From positions 4,909,568-4,973,567 of the forward strand of contig NC_057925.1 of the NCBI RefSeq assembly GCF_018873765.1: 64,000 nucleotides of DNA, given 5' to 3'. The notes beneath the pieces were generated by a model, which worked only from the letters and a program-made list of their open reading frames with translations, ran no database searches and was not told the origin of the DNA. The first letter of the stretch is position 1, and every line of letters starts with the position of its first letter. This DNA comes from Telopea speciosissima. Taxonomy: Eukaryota; Streptophyta; Magnoliopsida; Proteales; Proteaceae. Both the position numbers and the translations under genes were made by a program. Shown here piece by piece: positions 1 to 10,160 of the stretch.

Positions 1-539
1 TTTTTTTCTTTCTTATTTCTTTTCTAATTGAAGGAAATATAGAAAAATATATTTGCATTGTAACAGTTTTTTTTTTTTTCTTTGGTAAGAGAAATTTTAT
101 TAAGGATAACATGAGAAACTCATGGTTGAGATGAACAAATATCTCGTAATCATGGATCAGAAATAGGTCACACCATCGTACACGTCACCGATAGAGCCCT
201 CCTTGCCAAGAAAAATAATCAATGTCTAAATCATTAATAATGTGGCATTGTGGCTCAAAATTCTTTTTACTTCCATATAAGCTACTAGCATTAAAGATCA
301 TTAAAGATGATTTGAGAATGTGACTCACAAATAATAAAAGATGATTGAAAACTAAAGATAAAATTCATTCTACATTTCTTTTTCCTTGACAAAAGGACTT
401 AAGTTTTGTATAAGTAGATCGATGATACCTGATATAAATGAAAATAATCAGCATTGGATGATGATCATGTAGTATCAATGGATGATTGACGCGTGGCCAT
501 GGACCTGACAGGAGTCTGACAACAATAGAATTTAGTTAT

Positions 540-960
540 AACAATCACGTTCTCTCGAGATTGGAATCCCACACTCAAAGTAACAACACTCACGAGTAAC
601 AACCAGGGACTTTTCGAAAAATCACTTTATCCACAAGGACAAAGATGACTTTTCATCACTCCTTGAAGTTAGGGTTACATCACTCTCCGTACTATAAATG
701 GTTAGGAGGGGACACAAGGTTGACATTCTTTTGATTATTATTAGAGCAAGAGATCTCTACTTGGTCGCATGGTCTATACACAAGTGTCTAGGCCAATGGG
801 TGAGCACGCCTGGGTAACTACTTAGGGCGCAGAGGCATCATCTCACAGTGCCATGTGAGAGGACGTAGAAAACACCACCAAGAAGAGATCTTCTTCCCTT
901 ATTATCATTAGTTGCTTGGTAAATGCAATAAAAGTAGGTTTCTTTGTGTCAGTGGCTCCA
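540..960 (+). mobile_element. Possible Ty3/gypsy LTR remnant
   Basis: A TATA-like ACTATAAATGG near 700 is followed by a GGAGGGGAC stretch and a run reading like the transcribed part of a Tat-type gypsy LTR (CTCTACTTGGTCGCATGG, then GGGTGAGCACGCCTGGG). No second LTR, primer site or coding part is visible, so it is at best an isolated old fossil piece. The resemblance is from memory only. Confidence 0.22.
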
Positions 961-1327
961 TGTTAAGATTAATTATCTTGAAATTTTCATTTGACCATTT
1001 ATTGTATTCTTTTTAACAATTAGGGATTGAAGGCCTGCCCGGGATCTTAGACTTCTAGCTAGGGTTAGAAAAAATTAGAGATTGTTTTATTTTATTTAAA
1101 ACAAAATAAATAGAAGAGTATTCTGTTTCTTAAAATTACAAAAATAATAATAATAAAAGCACAAAATCCACGGAAATTCAAAATCTTTTCAGCTAATTTA
1201 TGTCTTACCTTCTACTTGATGGGGAGGGGAAAAAGATTATATTTGAGATTTTCATGAGAACCTCCTTGCTACACTTCCCTTGTACAGGTTCTTTTATACA
1301 TTTCTCACATAATAAATAGTGGATCCC

Positions 1328-1329
<2 letters not shown>

Positions 1330-1381
<52 letters not shown>
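1330..1381. repeat. (CT)n microsatellite
   Basis: An uninterrupted CT dinucleotide run of about 50 bases. No gene is adjacent. Confidence 0.95.
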
Positions 1382-1384
<3 letters not shown>

Positions 1385-2279
1385 CTGACCATGTGGGGCT
1401 ATGTGAACCTCATATGGATGATATCATTTTCTATCCCCTCATTGATGTAGCATACAGATTCCTTCTTATACTGCACTTTTAGAAAACCCTTCATTTTCTT
1501 TTGATAGTGGTTTTTTTTTCTTCTAATTTGAGCACTACAATTAAAATTCCTCGAGGAATGGTTAACCCTACACTCATGATAGGGACTATGGTCCCAATAG
1601 ATGCCTAGCTAGACATTGGACCTCATGTCAATAGGAGTTGAGAGCTAAGTTAGATAATTGAATTTAATAAATGGTCAACATTCTTAAACAAATTTAGTTC
1701 ATATCTAAAGTTTGATTGCCATGGATGTCTATGATCAAGCAACATGGTGGGTCAAAATTTTCCTTAAAGAATAGTATGACCAAAGGAAGAAAAAAGGGTA
1801 TGGCCCATTCAATAACTATTAAATAGGGATGAGATACCAAATAAAATTTTTCTTTAACCAAACATTGGATAATGGTAAGGTCATATTTCTTACATTGGCC
1901 ATCAAACTAGAAGTTTTTATATTTCTTACACTCTTAATGGACAAACATATATAAAGTATGTACTAAATACTTAAATCTCAAAGTTGAGTTATAGAACACT
2001 TATTTAATCCACCAATCTAAAAACCCAAAAGCAAAGGGTGTTTATGGGGTTAAGTGGGTATTATGGGTCAGAGGTCCATCATGGAGATGGGCCTCTACCA
2101 TATCTTTTTCAGAGACCCCCCTCCCCCACCCCCAAAAGAAATTAATATAAAGAAAAGCTCTATTTAGGAAAGAATGAAGTAAAATGGAAGAGAAGAGAGA
2201 AAAGAGCTCCTTCACCAGCTTCATCAAAGGCCCTTCTCCTCTCCCAACCTATAATTAAATTAAAGACGAAAAAAAAAAT

Positions 2280-3155
2280 TCCCTTGAAAAGAAAGCGGCA
2301 GTGTACGATTGTGAAGGAACCTTGGGCTTTTGGTGCTGTTGTGACCTGCGTTTTTCATTGGGAGGAGAGGAACAGAAGGTGCTTTGAGAACTGTTTTCGC
2401 AGTCAAAGGCAGATTATTGAGTCCATTAAGGGAGAATTAAAGGATTGTAAGATGGTGATTAAGGGAGTCAAGACAGGTCAAGACCTGAGATGCGTCGGAG
2501 CTTTAGGTTTGGATACTTCTACCTCGGCTTCTAATGAAATATCTGAGGTATTCTGGTGTAAGCCTTCGCCTACTTGGACCAAAATAAATGTTGATGGTAG
2601 CTCTATAGGGAACCCTAGTAGGGCGGGTGCGGGAGGTGTTTTTCGTAATCACCAAGCGCAAGTGGTCTTTTCTTTTAGCAGATACCTGGGGATCTCTAGT
2701 AGTTATGTGGCGGAGTATGAGGCCCTTCTTGAAGGTCTCTTCAGTGCCAGGGAGATGGGGCTTAGAGAGTTATGGATTGAATCTGACTCGGCTTCAGTGG
2801 TTTTGTCTATACAGTCTTTGAACATCCCGTGGTTTGCTCGGCAGAGATGGATGGTTCTCAAACCATATTTGGACTCTTGTAATTGGAAAATAACTCACTG
2901 TTTCAGGGAGGCAAATCCAATAGCGGACTACTTGGCCAAACAGGTAGCGAAATCAGGTTCTTCAGTGACCAACTGTGTTCTTCCTAGACACATTGAGGAA
3001 CATTTAACTCTGGACACCATGGGGCGGCCGAGATATCGGTTCTGGTAATTGTTTGTAGCTCCCTTGTGTATCTGGGGTTGCAGGTGTTTCTTGTGGTTGT
3101 GCTTTTTATTTTTCTCTTTTCTCTTTAATACAATGATCTTTTAGCAAAAAAAAGA
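2280..3155 (+). mobile_element. 3' end of a plant L1-type LINE
   Basis: This is a 5'-truncated non-LTR retrotransposon consisting of the RNase H end of ORF2, a 3' UTR and an A-rich tail (AGCAAAAAAAAG near 3140). The motif WEERNRRCFEN early in the ORF is the usual junction between the RT zinc-binding region and RNase H. A short possible target duplication AAAGAC lies at both edges (about 2261 and 3156), but it is A-rich and so weak. Truncation at the 5' end is normal for LINE insertions. Confidence 0.85.
2284..3048 (+). CDS. LINE ORF2 C-terminal RNase H domain
   Basis: A 254-aa open frame. Residues 1-90 are the tail of the RT connection region, and residues about 100-220 form a type-I RNase H domain (RVT_3 family) that would digest RNA in RNA:DNA hybrids. 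The four acidic catalytic positions are present: D104 (INVDGSS), E144 (YVAEYEALLEGL), D168 (WIESDS) and D215 (NPIADYLAK). The start ATG is simply the first one in a truncated copy and is not a real gene start. An open RNase H frame implies a fairly young insertion. A domesticated RNase H gene is the alternative, but the LINE-style 3' UTR and A tail argue against it. Confidence 0.85.
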   Translation: MKRKRQCTIVKEPWAFGAVVTCVFHWEERNRRCFENCFRSQRQIIESIKGELKDCKMVIKGVKTGQDLRCVGALGLDTSTSASNEISEVFWCKPSPTWTKINVDGSSIGNPSRAGAGGVFRNHQAQVVFSFSRYLGISSSYVAEYEALLEGLFSAREMGLRELWIESDSASVVLSIQSLNIPWFARQRWMVLKPYLDSCNWKITHCFREANPIADYLAKQVAKSGSSVTNCVLPRHIEEHLTLDTMGRPRYRFW

Positions 3156-5039
3156 AAGACAAACCCATGAAGCTGATCAGGTCAGATCTTTAAGATACTT
3201 TCTCTCAAAGATATTTACAGCCATGGTACTTCACTCATCAATGATTTAGATTGATTGGTTTTCATTATTTGGCCACAAAAGAATCCTTAATTCACCACAG
3301 TATTGCTAATATTGGTTGGTGAAGACGTGTAGTTTCAGACTTTAAGGAGCCAAGTCATATCACCTGTTGCAATTGGCTTGATTATGTTGTAACCAATGTG
3401 CTCAAACCTGATCAGTGGTTAGAAGGGATGGGATTTTTTTGATCTCCCTATTGCTTGTTCCAATCGGTGGGCTAGGTTGTCTTGGATAACCCCAGGTATC
3501 TGGTGGTGTCGGAGAAAATAGGGTTGAATCTTCAAGGTGCGTTACAAAGTCGTTTTCCTTAAGATACAATGAAGCCCAACCACTTGTTGATAATCTTGAC
3601 TATGAATTGCATATACGGAATCAACAAAAATACCAGAAATCTTTTGAGAAAAACAGAAAATCTGTTTTACTGCAGGAAGATGTTCTACAAGATCAACTCA
3701 AAGAATAAGGAAGAGACGAAGAGGAAGAAACGTTTATTAATGCCCTTGATCTGATCTTGCTCGAAGCGTGCAAAGTGCTAAGTACGTGCGCCACTAAACG
3801 CCTCTATTGCCCACACACAAGTACGCGCTCAAATGATTGTCCTCGCACGTACACCATAGCGAGCCTATTTGTATTAAATTATAAAACATAAAGCACTTTA
3901 TTAAATATACCCAACAAACTTTCTTCTCTTGCCCGATGTGGGACTATTCTCAAAACACATTATTTTGAAAATACTACAACATCTGGTTGATTTGGTCAAT
4001 CTCTGTCCTTTTGCTTTCTCTTCGGTTTCTATCCAACTTGTTTCAGCTGTAGAGTTATGCCGTTGTTTTTGTTCTGGAAGTGTCTCCTTGTATTTATTTT
4101 CTTTATTTTTGCTGTTTCTCCCCCCCCCCCCACCCTTTTTTGGGTGGGCAGGGGAGAAAGAATTTCTGAAATTCATTGATTATATTTCATTCACCAAAAA
4201 AAAAAGTGCTGAAACCCACCCCAATCTGGTGGCAGAGGCAAAAAAAATTTTCCAGTGAGGCAAAGTTCTACTGACCCTATTGTAAGCTATGTTGGGGGTA
4301 CGATGTCTTGTATTCCATTGTTTGCATTAGTGGGGTGATTAATTATGAAGGGCTGTAGAGATGCCGAAGGCCCCAAGATTTGAATTAACACGCAAGGACT
4401 GGGTCCTCGACAAAGTAATAGATCCATGCGAGGGTTTAGGGCTATAGCCCCGAGGAAAATTTTTTGGGGCTATATGGGTATCACAGTAAATTACCTATAT
4501 AGGGTTTTGCTATATATTTGTAGCCAGGGCTTTTTTTTTTGTAATCAATCCGCGAGAGGTGTGAGGAGGAGCGGCTATAACCCTATTCTCCATTAATAGT
4601 GAACCAGATCTCATCTCACCGTGGACGTAGGCAATTGTCGAGCCACATAAATCCTTGTATACAACTATGTGATTATTGTTTGCGATTTCCATTCGTTCCC
4701 TGCATCGTTTTAGATTCTTGTTTTCTACTGGCTAAGTTACATGAGCTAAAATCTTGTCTTCACCATTATTACTAATTGTACTACCACAACTTTGTTGTAA
4801 GACTGCCAAACCCATGTGGAGTTCTTATTTTAGTCTTTGGAGAGGGGATTAGATATGATGTAGGTTCCAGTCGATAGGCCTATGTTTCTTCTATTCTCTC
4901 TGATGGCTCGTGGAATCCAGGTCCCCCCAGCTTCCACATCTCTTGCTGTGGTTTGGGATCAGCTCCATTTCATCCAGATAGTGGGATTACGCACAATGGA
5001 TCCCTACTTGCTCCAAGAGTTTCTCCTCTGCCTTCGCTT
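3156..5039. other. Gene-free repeat-rich stretch
   Basis: No coding exon is supported. Short open frames near 3.6, 3.9-4.2 and 4.5 kb carry homopolymers (poly-C near 4120, poly-A near 4200) and no recognisable motif. The sequence near 3930 (GCCCGATGTGGGACTATTC) resembles the edge of an old LTR, but nothing else of an element is visible. Confidence 0.5.
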
Positions 5040-5890
5040 GGGAGCTTGTTAGATCCAAATTTATTGTTGTCTCTTGGTGGAATGTTGTCGTTCAACCATC
5101 ATATTTCAAGACATATATAGCTTCATTTCTTGGCGGGCCTTGACTAACAGTTTGCCACTCAGCTGTTACTTTCTCATAAGAATATTAATAGGGTTGATGT
5201 TCTCTATGCCACGGCGTAGCCTGTGCCTAGACACATGGGCCTGCCATTCAGAAGGGTAGGGTGATCATTTTGCCCACCCCCATGTGTCTGGGCGCAGCCT
5301 ACGCCACCGGCACAGAAAACATTCTCCCATATTAATATTACTAACTGGTGTTTCTATTTGTATGCCTTGGAAGATATTGACCACTTTTTTTTTTGTTTTT
5401 CGCTACTTTCTCTTTGCATATTTGGAAGAGGGTTCTTTGGAAATGTTCACTTACTTATTCTCCCCTTATTTCTTTTGAAGGAGAATGGAAGTGGATTAAA
5501 ATCGGGTGGTTAAATTAGCCTTTTGTGCTTCTATTTATCACATTTGGTGAGAAAGAAATATGCGTAGATGAACTTCCTCCCCTCAGACATAAAATCAGAT
5601 TTGGAGCTCTATTGATTTCGAGATAAAGACTAAGGTCAACAAGCTTCGTGCCCCGGATTTGGATTGTGCTAAGAATCGTCATATAGTCTCCTCTTGGGAC
5701 CTTCATATTCAGCTTCTCTAAGAAACCTTATTGCTCTTTGCTTTGTGTTTTTTTGCTCCGGGTGATTGTGTATTATATTTTTCTCCTTTTCTTGTATTCG
5801 TTGTTTTTTTGTTCCCTGGTGGGGGGTCCTTTTGTATAGTTCCCCTTCCTTCTTTAATCATAAACCTATGTTTCTATTCAATTAAAGGCA
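5040..5890 (+). mobile_element. Decayed L1-type LINE fragment (zinc-binding region)
   Basis: Read in changing frames, the plus strand gives the RT zinc-binding (zf-RVT) signature: SFISWRALTNSLPLSCYFLIR, then GVSICM, IDHFFFRC and EWKWIKSGWLNLAFC. A T-rich LINE-like 3' UTR follows to about 5890. Frameshifts and stops show it is long dead. A 138-bp inverted-repeat element is inserted in the middle (5191-5328) between the pieces reading FLIR and LTGVSIC. Confidence 0.65.
5191..5328. mobile_element. 138-bp MULE-like MITE inside the LINE
   Basis: This is a hairpin element with the left end GGGTTGATGTTCTCTATGCC and an inverted counterpart at the right end (reverse complement GGGAGAATGTTTTCTGTGCC). 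It is flanked by a perfect 9-bp duplication ATATTAATA at 5182-5190 and 5329-5337. Nine-bp duplications and G-rich ends fit Mutator-like elements. It has no coding capacity. The host LINE reading resumes on each side, which fixes both boundaries. Confidence 0.85.
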
Positions 5891-6116
5891 ATATCTTGGT
5901 TTGAAGGCACTTATTTCTGGCCATATGCCTCATTAATAACTATTAAGATTCATTGTTAGATGGACCATACCTCAAAGATAATAGATCAAAGTCAGGTCAA
6001 ACAAATGATTACAACAATGTTATGTTTTCCACATTTGTTTAAACAATAAAATGAAGTTTCAATAAATTCTAAAAGCTTTAGCATAAAAAAAAGTAAGTAC
6101 GAAGTAATTAGCTAAT

Positions 6117-7150
6117 TTGTTTGTTGGTCTACAACAGAGTTATGTAAATATGTATTTTTTAGTTGCTTTACCAATTACAAATATGTTTGATGGTGCAGTG
6201 ATAAGTGTAAGAACTATAAGGGGTCAAGGTAGTGATTTCTCAATTACAATTGGGTTACATCGAGGATCAGTTTTAAACCCTTATTTGTTTGCTTATCATG
6301 GATGATTTAACCAGAGAAATTCAAGATGAGATTCCGTGGTATATGTTTTTTGTTGATGATATCATTTTGGTGGATGAGATCAATGCAAGGATTAATGCCA
6401 AGTTGGAGTTATGGAGATCAACCTTGGAATCAAAAGGTTTTAAGTAGAACGAAGACAGGGTATATAGTGTGTAACTTTGGTTACTCTAAGACGGATAATG
6501 AGGTGGTGATGAAAATTGATGAGAAGGAGATTCCACAAAGTGGTTATTTTAGGTATTTGTGTTCGATCATAAATAATAAAAAAAAATGATATAGAGGGTG
6601 ATGTTTCACAAATAACTAAAAAATGATGGATGAAGTGAAAAGGTGCATCTGGAGTGTTGTGTGGTCGATGTACTTCTTTAAAATTAAAAAAAAAAATTTA
6701 TAGGACAATCATTATCGGCTATGGTGTATGGTGTGGAGTTAGGAGCGCAATTAAGAAGCATCATATAGATAAATTCAGTGTAAAGAAGAAGAGGATGTTG
6801 ACATAGATGAACAGCAAAACTAGGAAAGATAAAGCAAGGAATGACCATATTAGAATTGATTTGGGAATAACTCTGATACATAATAAGCTACAAGAAAGTT
6901 GTTTGAGGTGGCATGGCCATGTTCAACGGAAGCCTTTGAATGCTCCAATATGGAGGAGTGACTTGATTCAAATTGAAAGAACTAAAAGAGCCAGTGGTAG
7001 ACCTAAAATGAACTTAGGAGAAGTGGTGAGGAAAAACATGCAAAGCGTAGGCCTTATATCAAGTATGATCTCGAATAGAGTTGATTGGAGGCCAAGGATT
7101 TATGTAGCCAACCCCATTTAGTTGGGATAAGGCTAAGTTGTTGGTGAGGC
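6117..7150 (+). mobile_element. Decayed RTE-type LINE (RT to 3' end)
   Basis: In broken frames the plus strand reads as the RT of a plant RTE clade LINE: FDGAVISVRT, GLHRGSVLNPYLFA, DDLTREIQDEIPWYMFFVDD, a piece like KLELWRSTLESKGFK, then RWHGHVQRKPLNAPIWRSD and RASGRPKM. It ends with the conserved RTE tail GTAGCCAACCCCATTTAGTT and GGGATAAGGCTAAGTTGTTG. Many stops and frameshifts mark an old copy. The 5' part is missing. Confidence 0.85.
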
Positions 7151-7809
7151 TGATTTACAAATTGGTCCAAATTAACATATTCATAAGACTCTACTTGTTT
7201 CAACATAAAATGTCTGAAAGTAAAATAAAGTAAAAGAAATATTTCCAAGTTCTCTACATTATTTTACAAAATTTGTGTATAGAATAGCTAATTTTGCTTG
7301 TTTTTTTTTTTTAATTTTTTATAAGATGAACTCTATAATTAGGTAACCTATTATCCACCATAGAAATCACATACGTATTTAAAAGGGAAAAAAAGATAAA
7401 ATCTGACAACTTAAGCACAGACTCTCCAATTAATTTGTTCCTGTGAATCATGAATCAAATGAACTAAAAATTGAAAAAATACAAAAATTATGCACCATGA
7501 ATATGAATTTGAATAACCAAACCAACAAACCAGGTAATTCTAGTCCTCATAACATGATGTGCTCATTGGGCCTAGCCAAAGCACTATTCTTGTGGTCCCA
7601 AATCCCATAAATTTCCCTTGTTTCAGTAAAAGCAATATGATGTGAGGATCTCTCTTCCAAATCATGGTGCCACAAATTATATTTGTGTGGTATGGGATAC
7701 TTATTAATATTTGGTTAACTATAGTGTTTGTCTCTTATTATATAAAAATAAAAATAAAAAACCTTCATTCATTACAAAGCCAAAGGCTCAAAGTATTGTG
7801 TTCAATGAA
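7151..7809. other. Gene-free AT-rich stretch
   Basis: No coding, RNA or structured repeat signal is seen apart from T runs near 7300. Confidence 0.6.
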
Positions 7810-8043
7810 CCTTTAGTACAATGCCCTAATCTAGTAGTGCACTGCAGTGCGTGTCTGAGAGTTCAACATGTGGAAGATGCAACATCCAACGGTGCCAAGC
7901 TCGAGAAGAAAGAAAAGAAAAAAAAAGAAAAAAAAAAAACTGCCTTGCATTAAGCTCAATTGTACCGTTGAATGAAGCTTCTTCCACACGTCGAGCTCTC
8001 ATGGCCGCACTGTAGTGCACCGCTAGATGCCTGCACTAAAGAG
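7810..8043. mobile_element. Inverted-repeat MITE, about 235 bp
   Basis: Two arms of about 100 bp face each other around an A-rich centre. The left arm reads CTTTAGTACAATGCC, then GTGCACTGCAGTGCG and CATGTGGAAGATGC. The right arm, reverse complemented, reads CTTTAGTGCAGGCATCTAGC, then GTGCACTACAGTGCG and CGTGTGGAAGAAGC. It is non-coding. No clear target duplication was found, so the superfamily is open. Confidence 0.7.
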
Positions 8044-8777
8044 GATTTTAATCCAAACATTATTCACCAATTATAAAGAACCATAATAATGAAATGCAAA
8101 AATATTTCATTTTGAAAGCAAAATCTAAAACACTCATTAAGACAAATTTTACCATCAAAATTACTGCTCCAAATAAAAAAACAAAAGACTAAAATTTACT
8201 AGATAATTTATTTTAGTTTTTTTCAACAAGGTCAATCCATAATAGACAATGAAATTACACTTTAAACTTTTAGATGACAAGTAATTGTTTGGATCTGAAA
8301 TTACCTAACATTGATAGTTTTATAAAATAATTCTCTCCAAAAATGATCTTTCTTCTCTTTTTCCTTTTTGGTGTAAAACCAAAATCAAATAAAAAAGACC
8401 CACAACATGAAAAAGGTGTCTATGGTCCAGTTTTGATCCTAATAATTTCACAGTCAGATTGGAACATCAAATGGTCCATTGATCATCACCATCATGATCA
8501 TGTCCAACAATTCTTTTTTTTTTTTTTTTTTGGGTAAACCAACAACTCTTAAAAGGAGCTGGTCCAACCATGAGCCACCTGGTCTGACAGTGCTGTGAGC
8601 CCTATTCAACCTTCTGGTCTACCACTCTTACAAGTGTTAGATTTAGGAGGTGCAGCTAGGGTTAGTCAAAAAGGTTAATAAAAGGAGGAGTACCAGTGGA
8701 GCTGGCAATCAAAAGAGATGGAAGTACTAACTTTTGTAGGTTGGCTTGGGCAGTTTTTTCTCTCTCTCTCTCACTAA
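8044..8777. other. Gene-free stretch
   Basis: AT-rich sequence with a T run near 8515-8531. No gene evidence is visible. Confidence 0.55.
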
Positions 8778-8996
8778 GATCCTTTTCTACTCTCTAGATT
8801 CTGAATTAATCATTAAATACTACCTTTGCAAATTGTAAGAGAGAGAGAGAGAGATCCTTTTCTACTCTCTAGAATCTGAATTGATCATTAAATACCACCT
8901 TTGCAAATTGTAAGAGAGAGAGAGAGATCCTTTTCTACTCTCTAGATTCTGAATTGATCATTAAATACCACCTTTGCAAATTGTAAGAGAGAGAGG
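8778..8996. repeat. Minisatellite, 3 copies of 73-75 bp
   Basis: Three nearly identical tandem units start with GATCCTTTTCTACTCTCTAG (at 8778, 8853 and 8926) and end in a GA-rich run after TTTGCAAATTGTAAGAG. Units differ by a few substitutions and by GA-run length. No spacer variation is seen. Confidence 0.92.
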
Positions 8997-9009
8997 GGAA
9001 GAAGAAGAA

Positions 9010-9180
9010 GAAGAATGGGTGACTGTGAGTACTGCAATGGAGAGATAGAAAAGGAGGGGGGGGGGGGGATGGGCCATGGGGTGCCTGTGAGTACTGCAAT
9101 GAGCTTCAGAGAAGGGTGGGGGAATGGGCCATGGGGTGACTGTGAAACTGTGATGAGTACTGCAATGGAGAGAGAGAGAA
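9010..9180. repeat. Short tandem array, about 65-bp unit
   Basis: About 2.5 copies of a unit containing GTGAGTACTGCAATG and ATGGGCCATGGGGTG. The array is degenerate and G-rich, and it directly follows the 8.8-9.0 kb minisatellite. Confidence 0.75.
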
Positions 9181-9398
9181 TGGGGAGACTCTGACTGAAC
9201 TGTCCCTTCCTCTTTAAATCCAGAGTCTCACAGACTGAACCAAACTGAACCATCCATTTTGCTCTTGGGGTTTGTTGTTGGACTCTCTCTCACAGACAGA
9301 TGGAATAATGCCCATTACGAATGACCCGACCTCTTCAGCCTTTGTCCTTTTTATATATATTAACGTCTGTCAAGTCAAGTATGAGAGTCTGTACAACC

Positions 9399-9422
9399 CC
9401 CTAACCCTAACCCTAACCCTAA
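9399..9422. repeat. (CCCTAA)4 telomere-like motif
   Basis: Four perfect hexamers CCCTAA. The usual plant telomere unit is the heptamer CCCTAAA, so this is better viewed as a short simple repeat than as an old telomere. Confidence 0.9.
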
Positions 9423-9753
9423 GACCACTTCCACATGCCCTATTACATGTATAGGCTATACAGCCTTTAAGTTAGATGATCATCCTTCTTCTTTACTGCT
9501 CATTGGCCTTAATCAAAAAAAAAAAAAAAAAAACTTCTCATTGGCCATGCTAGACGTATGATCTTAACCGTCTGACAGGAATAAACAGTGGGTTCCTCAA
9601 AAATTTTGAAAAGAGAAGTGTTTCTCTCTCTTTCTTAGGGTCTTTAATGTGGATCCTGTACAAAGCCAAATGGCCGTCAGATTAGAATTTTTCAGTTTCC
9701 TGCATTAGAGAAACCAAAGCCAAGAGATAACATAGGGATGCGATTCTTTTTTT

Positions 9754-10160
9754 GTTATAGGATGTATTCGGCCTTTGGTCCATTAAATCCCCCAAGGCTA
9801 TTCTGACTGGTTTGGTCTTGGTTGTTAATGCTGTTTTGGATAATATTTTATTGGGGATTGATAACACTACCTTGGCGTTCATCCTCAATGACCCTACTAC
9901 TCCAACCCCAATTGAGATAGTCGGCATGGTGGAAGATATCCGTGTAGTCTTATCAAGATGTACCAATGTATCTGCGTCTTGTATCTGTGGAGAGGCAAAT
10001 TTTGTTGTCGATTCTCTAGTCAAGAAGACCTTGTCTCTTGTAAGTAAGATAAATTGACCATTATCCACTCTTTGGCTTCTTAATTCTTGTAATCAGGATG
10101 CCTTGTGCTTCTCTTGCCTTTTTTCTTAATAAATTTGCTTCTTATCAAAAAAGAAAAAAC
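9754..10160 (+). mobile_element. LINE 3' end with RNase H tail
   Basis: The frame 9812-10057 reads as the end of an L1-type RNase H: NDPTTPTPIEIVGMVEDIRV, then SRCTNVSASCICGEANFVVD and SLVKKTLSL. A 3' UTR with CTTAATAAATTTGCTTCTTA and an A-rich tail follow. Only the last third of the domain is present, so it is a heavily 5'-truncated insertion, distinct in sequence from the copy at 2.3 kb. Confidence 0.75.

Larger units (their letters stand above)
1..2279. other. Gene-free start of window
   Basis: No coding exon is supported here. The stretch is AT-rich and holds a possible old LTR piece (about 540-960), a CT microsatellite (1330-1381) and homopolymer runs. A plant LINE fragment starts directly after it. 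Confidence 0.6.

Noticed and set aside
2284-3048. Stand-alone RNase H gene
   Set aside because: It is followed by a LINE-type 3' UTR and A tail and preceded by the typical RT junction, so it is a truncated LINE.
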